Assembly (NCBI GenBank): GCA_028678885.1
Contig: JAJRCP010000105.1
Span: 1 to 5,951 of the forward strand
Length of the DNA: 5,951 nt
Origin: Methanomicrobiales archaeon
Lineage (GTDB): Archaea > Halobacteriota > Methanomicrobia > Methanomicrobiales > JACTUA01
Direction: 5' to 3'
A program made the translations under genes and the position numbers. The notes beneath the pieces were generated by a model. It saw only the letters and a list, made by a program, of their open reading frames with translations. It was not told where the DNA came from and searched no databases. This document shows, piece by piece, positions 1 to 5,819 of the stretch. Position 1 is the stretch's first letter, and the number at the start of each line of letters is the position of its first letter.

Positions 1-9
1 AACCTTCAT
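1..9 (-). CDS. possible start of a divergent gene (partial, first three codons)
   Basis: On the minus strand an ATG at 9-7 is followed by AAG and GTT (Met-Lys-Val). It is preceded by a strong archaeal-type ribosome binding site, GAGGGGGTGAT, four bases upstream of the ATG (plus-strand bases 13-23). The SD is better than that of most genes in this window. Only three codons are visible, so no product can be named. If real, the region 10-371 is a divergent intergenic region. It competes with the plus-strand tail proposed for bases 2-58. Confidence 0.25.
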
Positions 10-58
10 CCAAATCACCCCCTCAGCGAAAATCGATGGTACCATTATTCAGAGTTAG
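2..58 (+). CDS. possible 3' end of an upstream gene (partial)
   Basis: The second reading frame is open from the window edge to a TAG at 56-58 and encodes 18 residues, TFIQITPSAKIDGTIIQS. The codons are rich in ATC, ACC and TTC, like the real genes downstream, and the peptide reads like a plausible protein C-terminus. The stretch is far too short to assign a family. It conflicts with the alternative reading of this edge, a divergent minus-strand gene starting at base 9. Only sequence left of the window can decide between them. Confidence 0.3.
   Translation, partial: TFIQITPSAKIDGTIIQS
36..45. repeat. 10-bp perfect palindrome
   Basis: ATGGTACCAT is a perfect 10-bp palindrome lying between the left-edge candidates and the small ORF at 102. 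If the left-edge gene is divergent, this could be an operator. If it is the tail of a plus-strand gene, the palindrome is probably chance. No second copy was seen in the window. Confidence 0.25.
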
Positions 59-101
59 TTGTCTCCCTATCTCGCTTCCGATACAACCTGAGGATGGAAT
101 C

Positions 102-236
102 ATGAAGAGAGATTCAGAAGACAAAATAAAAAAGGTATCCAAACCAGTTTATTCCGGGGATGCGGTAGATCCCAGTCATTTTCTTCCGTCGCAACGACGG
201 ATAGGGACACATTTGTCTAAACTAAAAACTATTTGA
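102..236 (+). CDS. possible small hypothetical protein, 44 residues
   Basis: A 44-codon frame starts at ATG 102 and ends at TGA 234-236. An SD-like GAGGA at 90-94 lies seven bases before the ATG. The product is basic and polar: the N-terminus MKRDSEDKIKKVSKP is lysine-rich and the C-terminus ends HLSKLKTI. No domain, membrane segment or cysteine motif is visible and I do not recognise the family. The frame is also open upstream to base 3, with another ATG at 36 that lacks an SD, so the start is chosen on the SD alone. Codons are AT-richer than in lonB, and the frame contains a 7-bp inverted repeat at 185-201. It may be a real small gene, a remnant, or chance. Confidence 0.28.
   Translation: MKRDSEDKIKKVSKPVYSGDAVDPSHFLPSQRRIGTHLSKLKTI
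185..201. repeat. inverted repeat, 7-bp stem with 3-base loop
   Basis: TCCGTCG-CAA-CGACGGA is a perfect 7-bp inverted repeat with a CAA loop, inside the 3' part of the small ORF at 102-236. There is no T-run directly after it, so it does not resemble an intrinsic terminator. It could be an RNA hairpin or a dyad protein-binding site about 47 bases upstream of the lonB TATA box. Confidence 0.5.
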
Positions 237-247
237 ATTGAACCGAC

Positions 248-255
248 TATAAATA
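248..255 (+). promoter_or_regulatory. candidate TATA box of the lonB operon
   Basis: TATAAATA at 248-255, within the AT-rich stretch ACTATAAATAATAAT, fits the archaeal TATA-box consensus. With usual spacing, transcription would start near 275-280, giving a leader of about 95 bases before the lonB ATG at 372. It is the best TATA-like element upstream of lonB. The start site is predicted, not observed. Confidence 0.5.
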
Positions 256-371
256 ATAATCAACTTTGCTCGATGCTTGGGAATGATTTCCTGGTAATCA
301 GATGGTTCCGCGTACCCATCATGGAGATAAAGTCTAAATTCACGCACCTGTGAAAAGAGGTAAATCAAGTA

Positions 372-2282
372 ATGGAACAAGAAAACGAGGAACTCAATAA
401 CGAAGAGGATGTTCTGGCCGGGTTCGACCTGGAGACATCATCACAGATTGAGGTGCCTCAGCGACTGATAGATCAGGTCATCGGACAGGAACATGCCGTC
501 GAGGTGATCCGGAAAGCAGCCATTCAACGGAGGCATGTCATGATGATCGGAAGCCCGGGTACAGGCAAGTCCATGCTTGCAAAGGCTATGGCAGAGCTCC
601 TTCCCAAAGAAGAGCTGCAGGACATCCTCGTGTATCCCAACTCAGAGGATAACAATAACCCAATCATTCGGGTGGTTCCTGCCAGCCGGGGCAAGCAGAT
701 AGTGGTCGCGCATAAGACGGAAGCACGGAAGCGTATCCAGATGCGGAACACGCTTCTGATGCTCCTGCTTATCGGTATTGTAGGATATGCCTTTATCACT
801 TTCCAGTGGCTGCTCGGAATCATTGCAGCAGCCTTCGTCTTCATGGCGCTCCGCTACTCCACGCCAAAGGAAGAGATGATGGTTCCCAAACTGCTGGTGT
901 CCAACGACGGTATATCAGTCGCGCCCTTTGTTGACGCCACGGGTTCTCATGCAGGAGCACTGCTCGGGGATGTACGTCATGATCCTTTTCAGAGTGGAGG
1001 GCTCGAAACCCCATCCCATGACCGGGTGGAGGCCGGTGCGATCCACCGTGCACACAAGGGGGTATTGTTCATCGACGAAATCAATATGCTCACTCCTCAC
1101 TCCCAGCAGAACCTTCTCACTGCTCTGCAGGAAGGAGAGTTCCCCATCACCGGGCAGAGCGAACGATCGAGCGGGGCGATGGTGCGGACAGAGCCGGTTC
1201 CTTGTAAATTTGTGATGATCGCCGCGGGTAACCTGGATGCGATCGAGGGGATGCATCCAGCGCTTCGGTCCCGTATCCGCGGGTACGGGTATGAAGTGTA
1301 TATGAAGGAAACCATGGAGGACACACCAGAGAACCGCAGGAAGTTCATCCGGTTTATTGCGCAGGAAGTCAAGAACGATGGTAAGATTCCCCACTTTGAT
1401 CGTTCTGCGATTGAAGAGCTTATCCGCGAGGCACGGCGCCGCTCTAATCGCAAAGGTCACCTCACTCTGAAACTACGTGATATCGGCGGATTGATCCGGG
1501 TGGCGGGCGATGTTGCCCGGCAGCAGGGACAGAATATCACCACGTCAGCGCATGTCCTCGCAGCGAAAGCGATGGCTCGCTCCATTGAGGAACAGGTGTC
1601 CGATGATTATATCCGCCGCAGCCGAGATTATGAACTCACGGTGGTTGAAGGGACTCGGGTAGGTCGGGTGAACGGGCTCGCGGTAATGGGCACGGATTCT
1701 GGATCCGTACTCCCCATTGTGGCTGAGGTTACCCCGACCCAGGGCGCCACCGGTACGGTCATCGCCACTGGCATGCTGAAAGAGATCGCCCAGGAATCGA
1801 TCAAAAACGTCTCTGCAATCATCAAAAAGTTCACCGGAAGGGATATCAAGAACATGGATATCCATATTCAGTTCATTGGAACATACGGTGGTGTAGATGG
1901 GGATTCTGCCTCCATCAGCGTCGCCACAGCCGTGATCAGTGCAATTGAGGGTATCCCCGTCCATCAGGACCTGGCCATGACCGGCTCTCTCTCGGTTCGC
2001 GGGGATGTCCTTCCGGTAGGGGGAGTCACATATAAGATTGAGGCAGCCGCAAAGGCGGGGATACGGAAGGTGCTTATCCCCAGTGCCAACATGGCCGATG
2101 TCCTGATCGAGGATCAGTACCGGAAGATTATGGAGATCTCTGCCGTGGACACCATTGAGGATGTGCTCACTCATGCCCTAGTACCGGAAAACAGGGAAGG
2201 ATTCCTCACAAAATTAAAAAATATCGCCGCCCAGAGGACGGTAAAGATTCTGGATACTCCTCTCCACAATCCCGCGGTGTAA
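372..2282 (+). CDS. lonB: LonB, membrane-anchored archaeal ATP-dependent Lon protease
   Basis: This is an archaeal LonB of 636 residues, a usual length for the family. It is a hexameric AAA+ serine protease that uses ATP to unfold and degrade damaged or regulatory proteins at the inner face of the membrane. A short acidic N-terminus replaces the large N-domain of bacterial LonA. Walker A is GSPGTGKS at 60-67. Two membrane helices lie at about 127-160 (LLMLLLIGIVGYAF and LLGIIAAAFVFMAL), inserted in the AAA+ module as expected for LonB. Walker B is VLFIDE at 231-236, sensor 1 is AAGN at 284-287, and candidate arginine fingers are in ALRSRIRG at 297-304. The protease domain holds DGDSAS with catalytic Ser512 and YKIEAAA with Lys555; the 43-residue spacing of this dyad matches other Lon proteases. 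No intein is present, although some archaeal lon genes carry one. The ATG at 372 follows GAGGT at 357-361. The gene heads a cluster with tldD and tldE. Confidence 0.97.
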   Translation: MEQENEELNNEEDVLAGFDLETSSQIEVPQRLIDQVIGQEHAVEVIRKAAIQRRHVMMIGSPGTGKSMLAKAMAELLPKEELQDILVYPNSEDNNNPIIRVVPASRGKQIVVAHKTEARKRIQMRNTLLMLLLIGIVGYAFITFQWLLGIIAAAFVFMALRYSTPKEEMMVPKLLVSNDGISVAPFVDATGSHAGALLGDVRHDPFQSGGLETPSHDRVEAGAIHRAHKGVLFIDEINMLTPHSQQNLLTALQEGEFPITGQSERSSGAMVRTEPVPCKFVMIAAGNLDAIEGMHPALRSRIRGYGYEVYMKETMEDTPENRRKFIRFIAQEVKNDGKIPHFDRSAIEELIREARRRSNRKGHLTLKLRDIGGLIRVAGDVARQQGQNITTSAHVLAAKAMARSIEEQVSDDYIRRSRDYELTVVEGTRVGRVNGLAVMGTDSGSVLPIVAEVTPTQGATGTVIATGMLKEIAQESIKNVSAIIKKFTGRDIKNMDIHIQFIGTYGGVDGDSASISVATAVISAIEGIPVHQDLAMTGSLSVRGDVLPVGGVTYKIEAAAKAGIRKVLIPSANMADVLIEDQYRKIMEISAVDTIEDVLTHALVPENREGFLTKLKNIAAQRTVKILDTPLHNPAV

Positions 2283-2288
2283 TCCTCC

Positions 2289-3614
2289 ATGCCGGAGAGG
2301 TACCATGACCTCCGCCAGGTAAAAGGGTACCAGACTCATATTGATGTGGATAATGGTGTGGTAGAATCCACCGGGACTTCTTTTTTTGATGAAACTGTGA
2401 TCCGGGCTCTCGGTCCGAAGGGATGGGGCGTGGTCATTCTCGATTCCTTCGATCCGGATGCGGGAAACATGGAACATGCGATCGAGGAAGCATCCGCTCT
2501 TGCCCTAATGACCCAGGAGGAGATTACGCTTGCACCCGTGGAGTACGGGGGCCTCCCGGTTCCTCCGTTGACAGAGGATCCAGTGAACGTAGACATTGAG
2601 GAAAAAATCCATCTCCTCCTTGCCGTGGAGAAAGCGGCAAAGCGTGCGGAAGTAAAGAACACCCGTGCAACCTATATGGAGCGGAATGAGGAAGTGCGAT
2701 TTCTGGACTTGAGCGGTAATGACGAACACTATCAGGTAACCCGCTGCGGGTTTTCGGTGATGGCGGTTGCTGCACGGGGAGATGTGATGCAGATGGCCAG
2801 GGAAAGTCATCACACGATTCGAGGATTTAATCTCCGGCATCAGTCGGAACAGGGGGATAAGGCAGGCTGTCTGGCGGTGGCACTGTTGGATGCCGTTCCA
2901 GCTCGCGGGGGAAGACAGCGTGTGGTTCTTGATCCGGAACTGGGAGGCGTGTTTGCACATGAGGCGGTGGGACACGCGAGCGAAGGGGATCTAATCAAAG
3001 AAGGGAACTCCGTCTTACAAGGGAGGATAGGAGAGAAGATCGGGAATGCCACTCTCACCATCGTTGATGATCCTACTCTTCCGGAATTCGGATTTGAGCC
3101 TGTGGATGCAGAGGGGGCACGGGTCCACCGGACCGAAATCATCAGGAATGGGAATGTTCATGCCTACCTGCACAGCAGGGAAACTGCGGCAGCGGTTGGG
3201 TACGGCACGCCCGGGCATGCTCGGGCCATGTCAGGTGACATTCCCCAGGTACGGATGAGCAATACCTTCATCGAAGAAGGCGATGCATCATTCGAAGAGA
3301 TCCTTGCTGAATGTCGGGATGGAGTGCTACTGATCGGATCCCGCGGGGGGCAGGTCGACCCGGGAAAAGGAGTCTTTCTCTTCAATGCAGAGTACGGGTA
3401 CCTGATCAAAGGGGGCGAATGCGCGGACATGCTGAGAGACGTCTCTTTATCAGGAGAGATCCTCAGCACCCTGCATACAATATATTTGATTGGATCTGAG
3501 AGGAAAATGCACCAGGGATATTGCGGCAAGGGAGGGCAGAGTGTACCGGTGAGCGACGGTGCACCTTACCTCCTCCTCCAGGATGCGGTGGTGGGTGGTA
3601 GTGAATCCGAGTGA
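2289..3614 (+). CDS. tldD: TldD, metalloprotease subunit (peptidase U62 family)
   Basis: This 441-residue protein is the catalytic subunit of the TldD/TldE metalloprotease, a cytoplasmic heterodimer. In E. coli the complex matures microcin B17 and degrades the antitoxin CcdA, and homologues cleave unfolded peptides. The zinc motif HEAVGH is at 224-229, with Glu225 as catalytic base. The third ligand is probably Cys412 in CGKGGQSVPVSDG near the C-terminus, a signature of TldD. The N-terminal half (about 1-200) is the family's alpha/beta substrate-binding part. Archaeal members are usually somewhat shorter than the E. coli protein, as here. The ATG lies six bases after the lonB stop, in the same frame, and no in-frame start exists further upstream. 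There is no SD before it. A GGAGAGG motif lies just inside the gene at 2294-2300. Translation is therefore probably coupled to lonB. Confidence 0.95.
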   Translation: MPERYHDLRQVKGYQTHIDVDNGVVESTGTSFFDETVIRALGPKGWGVVILDSFDPDAGNMEHAIEEASALALMTQEEITLAPVEYGGLPVPPLTEDPVNVDIEEKIHLLLAVEKAAKRAEVKNTRATYMERNEEVRFLDLSGNDEHYQVTRCGFSVMAVAARGDVMQMARESHHTIRGFNLRHQSEQGDKAGCLAVALLDAVPARGGRQRVVLDPELGGVFAHEAVGHASEGDLIKEGNSVLQGRIGEKIGNATLTIVDDPTLPEFGFEPVDAEGARVHRTEIIRNGNVHAYLHSRETAAAVGYGTPGHARAMSGDIPQVRMSNTFIEEGDASFEEILAECRDGVLLIGSRGGQVDPGKGVFLFNAEYGYLIKGGECADMLRDVSLSGEILSTLHTIYLIGSERKMHQGYCGKGGQSVPVSDGAPYLLLQDAVVGGSESE

Positions 3615-4884
3615 TCGCATCCTGAGGTACGGCGAGAAGCGGATCGAGGAAGTGGAAGTCTTCTCGGTTGGAGGAACAGCTCTTTCGGTCCACCTGAAAG
3701 GTCGAGTGATCGATAATGCTATTATCACTCGTACCTGGGGAATGGGCATCCGTACTTTCGAAAAAGGGAAGATAGGATTTTCCAGTACAAGCGATCCGGG
3801 TCGTTGGAAGGAATGCCTGGAAGCAGCGATTGCAAGCGGGAAAGTGGCAACCCCTCAGGAATGGGGAGGGCTTCCCGAAAGAAGGGAACTCCCTTCTCGG
3901 GCTTCCACGTCAGATCCGGCCGTCTCTCCAGAGCCCGACATTGTCCTTCCACTCGTGGAAGGTATGCTCCAGGGGGCAGAGGCCTATCCCGAGGTCCGGA
4001 TTACGGGGGGTGAAGTAGATCTCTTTAAGGGAGAAGTAGATATCGAAAACAGTAGGGGGGTGGAGTATCAAGCCCCCCGAACCCGGGTGAGTCTTTCCCT
4101 TGAAACCATCAAGGGAGACTCCACTGGGTATGAGTTTGATACTTCGACTTTTCTTGATGTGCACCCCTCTGCAATTGGGAATAAAGCAGCATTCCTTGCT
4201 GCACACGGGGCATTGGGAGGGGGGATCCAGACTGGTGACCATGAGATCATCCTTTCTCCCATGGCCAGTGCTCAGTTAATCGGGCAGGTAGTCATCCCCG
4301 CTCTCTCCGGAAGAAATGTGCATGCAGGAAGATCTCGACTGGCCAAACTGCGGGGAAAGCAGTGCATGGATCTGGGCATCTCTCTTTACGATAATCCCTT
4401 CGCCAGGGGCCTGGGAAGCACGGATTGGGATGCAGAAGGCGTTCCTGCACGGCGTATCGATTTCATCAATAATGGGGTTCTACAGCAGTTTGCATACGAT
4501 CTGAAGACCGCATACCGTTATCACGAAGAGAGTACGGCGAGTGCCGTTCGTTCAGGGTTCGGCGGATCGCCCTCCATTGGTGCCCATAATCTGATTCTGG
4601 AAGGAGAGAGATCTGATATCTTTGAAGAACGGGCACTCTACGTGCACGATATCGTGGGTGCACATACCGCGAATCCTCTCTCAGGAGATTTCTCCGTGGA
4701 GCTCGCGAATGCATATTGGATGGAAGGAGACGAACCCGGAGAAGCTGTTCGTCAGGCTATGTACGCGGGGAATGTGTTTGACATGCTACGTTCGATTGTA
4801 GGAATGGGAAAGGAATCGAGGGTGGTGGGTTCACTGATCCTTCCTCCCTTGCGAATACCTGCTCAACGGATTATCGGGGCCTGA
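3601..4884 (+). CDS. tldE: TldE (PmbA-like), non-catalytic partner of TldD
   Basis: This second U62-family protein, 427 residues from the chosen start, lacks the HExxxH motif of TldD, as expected for TldE/PmbA, which completes the heterodimer and shapes the peptide channel. Family features include HEIILSPMASAQLIG at about 214-228, STDWDAEGVPARR at about 273-285, and the conserved C-terminal GAHTANPLSGDFSVEL at about 353-368. The start is uncertain. GTG 3601 is preceded by GGTGGT at 3587-3592 with good spacing and overlaps tldD by 14 bases. ATG 3583 and ATG 3559 are in frame but have no SD and add residues (MHLTSSSRMRWWVV) that look unlike the family N-terminus. Overlap and order point to coupled, roughly equal production with TldD. 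Confidence 0.92.
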   Translation: MNPSDRILRYGEKRIEEVEVFSVGGTALSVHLKGRVIDNAIITRTWGMGIRTFEKGKIGFSSTSDPGRWKECLEAAIASGKVATPQEWGGLPERRELPSRASTSDPAVSPEPDIVLPLVEGMLQGAEAYPEVRITGGEVDLFKGEVDIENSRGVEYQAPRTRVSLSLETIKGDSTGYEFDTSTFLDVHPSAIGNKAAFLAAHGALGGGIQTGDHEIILSPMASAQLIGQVVIPALSGRNVHAGRSRLAKLRGKQCMDLGISLYDNPFARGLGSTDWDAEGVPARRIDFINNGVLQQFAYDLKTAYRYHEESTASAVRSGFGGSPSIGAHNLILEGERSDIFEERALYVHDIVGAHTANPLSGDFSVELANAYWMEGDEPGEAVRQAMYAGNVFDMLRSIVGMGKESRVVGSLILPPLRIPAQRIIGA

Positions 4885-4897
4885 AAGAGGTGAGGGT

Positions 4898-5068
4898 GTG
4901 AGGAACCTTCAGGACTCGTTTGTACCGTTGATTCGTGATAATGGAATGGGTCATCTGGCTCTGATGAAAGGTGCCATATCGTTTTCCAGGGATGGATATA
5001 TTTCATATCTCTTTTATTTTGTGCGACCTCCGTTAGGGTTAAATATACACGGATGCACTGTTAATTGA
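4898..5068 (+). CDS. doubtful small ORF, 56 residues, GTG start
   Basis: Fourteen bases after the tldE stop, a GTG at 4898 opens a 56-codon frame ending at TGA 5066-5068. A perfect SD-type GAGGTGA at 4887-4893 precedes it, though only four bases away. The first half reads as an ordinary soluble peptide. The second half contains a hydrophobic aromatic run (YISYLFYFV) at about 34-42, where codons become AT-rich. About 39% of third positions are G or C by my count, and AT-rich TATA-like sequence lies inside the frame. The strong SD and compact spacing favour a gene; base composition and overlap with a promoter-like region favour chance or a decayed gene. I do not recognise a family. Confidence 0.25.
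   Translation: MRNLQDSFVPLIRDNGMGHLALMKGAISFSRDGYISYLFYFVRPPLGLNIHGCTVN
4995..5003 (+). promoter_or_regulatory. candidate TATA box upstream of the zinc-ribbon gene
   Basis: GATATATTT at 4995-5003 is TATA-like and would place a start near 5025, leaving a leader of about 55 bases before ATG 5082. A second AT-rich element, TTAAATATA at 5039-5047, is closer, but would start transcription inside the SD (5067-5073), so it is less likely. If either works, the zinc-ribbon pair can be transcribed separately from lonB-tldD-tldE. Confidence 0.28.
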
Positions 5069-5081
5069 GGTGAAATTCTCG

Positions 5082-5234
5082 ATGTGTACTGTCGGCGGAC
5101 CCATGGATGTAGAATATGACGAGCGAATAAAAGGAAAGGATTATCGCTGCAAATCCTGCGGGGAGAGCTTCAAGGGTGTGGGAAAGAGGCCGGTCTGTCC
5201 CAGCTGCCAGTCATCCGAAGTCGTTGAAGAATGA
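5082..5234 (+). CDS. small zinc-ribbon protein, 50 residues
   Basis: The 50-codon frame starts at ATG 5082, eight bases after a strong SD, GAGGTGA at 5067-5073. The product has two knuckles, CKSCG at 23-27 and CPSCQ at 39-43, with 12 residues between the inner cysteines, which is the usual pattern for a zinc ribbon binding one Zn(II). The N-terminus (MCTVGGPMDVEYDERIKGKD) is acidic and the C-terminus ends in SSEVVEE. A second in-frame ATG at 5103 would give a 43-residue version but has a poorer SD. Such ribbons often act as adaptor or nucleic-acid/protein-binding modules; the specific role here is unknown. The stop overlaps the start of the next gene (ATGA at 5231-5234), so the two proteins are very probably made together. 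Confidence 0.82.
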   Translation: MCTVGGPMDVEYDERIKGKDYRCKSCGESFKGVGKRPVCPSCQSSEVVEE

Positions 5235-5701
5235 AGTGGGCTCTGGGTCCCGCCCAGCTTCTCCTCCTAGAGGGTGAGCATTCTTTTCTTCTCATTGGAA
5301 GGGCACTGCGATCTTTCTCTCTTTATATCGAGAGCAGGGAACAGGAGTTCGTCCAAGGCGTGCGACCTGATGACCTGGTCGTGGTCTCTTCCCCCGAGGG
5401 TGGCTCGTATGAGCCGGCCCGCATGCTCTTGGAGCTGGTCCGTACCTACCATACGCCACTGGTGGTTCTCCCTCGGGACCATCCCGGAACAAAGCGTCTA
5501 AAACTTGTCGTGGCGGTTGCTCCGAGAGTGACCACTAGCTGTACCATCGTACGGGGTACGCATCCGGAGCAGCACCTTCTGTGCTCTTCTGACGAGCTCG
5601 CAGGGCTCTGCTTGAAAGGAGAGGAAGGATATGTTCTCGCCGAAAATATTCCACCGGGGGCGGTTGTACGATATCTCCCGTTATCAAGAGAAGCACAATA
5701 A
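5231..5701 (+). CDS. conserved-looking hypothetical protein, 156 residues
   Basis: The frame starts at ATG 5231, overlapping the stop of the zinc-ribbon gene by four bases, and ends at TAA 5699-5701. I do not recognise the family. The protein looks like a soluble alpha/beta fold: likely strands at about 9-13 (QLLLL), 18-22, 49-53 (LVVVS), 77-81 (LVVLP) and 91-97 (KLVVAVA), with a helix at about 61-72 (EPARMLLELVRT) between two of them. The segment from DDLVVVSSPEGG to LVVLPRDHPGT has a beta-loop-helix-beta rhythm reminiscent of Rossmann-like domains, but no nucleotide-binding motif is convincing. Cysteines at 104, 118 and 127 are not arranged as a metal site. There is no signal peptide or clear membrane helix. 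It has no SD of its own beyond the end of the upstream gene, consistent with translational coupling. GC-rich codons match the neighbours. Confidence 0.8.
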   Translation: MKWALGPAQLLLLEGEHSFLLIGRALRSFSLYIESREQEFVQGVRPDDLVVVSSPEGGSYEPARMLLELVRTYHTPLVVLPRDHPGTKRLKLVVAVAPRVTTSCTIVRGTHPEQHLLCSSDELAGLCLKGEEGYVLAENIPPGAVVRYLPLSREAQ

Positions 5702-5709
5702 GGAATGAT

Positions 5710-5731
5710 CTCTCTTATTTCTTCCCAATTA
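5710..5731 (+). terminator. candidate T-rich archaeal terminator
   Basis: A pyrimidine-rich stretch, TCTCTTATTTCTTCCC followed by AATTATTC, lies 10 to 30 bases after the stop of the 156-residue protein. Archaeal RNA polymerase often stops at T-rich tracts without a hairpin. The tract is interrupted, so the call is modest, but its position between one operon end and the ahaH promoter fits. Confidence 0.35.
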
Positions 5732-5765
5732 TTCAGCCGATGCCACCTGTACATTAATTAAAAAC

Positions 5766-5773
5766 AAATATAA
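5766..5773 (+). promoter_or_regulatory. candidate TATA box of the A-type ATP synthase operon
   Basis: AAATATAA at 5766-5773, preceded by an A-rich segment (TTAATTAAAAAC) that could serve as the TFB recognition element, resembles a strong archaeal promoter. Usual spacing puts the transcription start near 5795, giving a short leader of about 25 bases that keeps the SD (GAGGGGG, 5808-5814) before ATG 5820. Confidence 0.55.
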
Positions 5774-5819
5774 GGGTACTTTTCACCATGTATGTGTATG
5801 TTCGTGAGAGGGGGGTTTG

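Noticed and set aside
1545..2174. Long antisense open frame (209 codons) opposite lonB
   Set aside because: It lies entirely across the conserved Lon protease domain, its translation has no recognisable domain, and it is the mirror of lonB codon structure. The same applies to the minus-strand frame at 915-1460.
372..2282. Possible intein in lonB
   Set aside because: Some archaeal lon genes carry inteins, but the protein here has normal length and uninterrupted Walker and protease motifs.
2305..2322. ATG preceded by a good SD (GGAGAGGT) just inside tldD
   Set aside because: It is out of frame with tldD and stops after five codons, so it is not a usable gene start.
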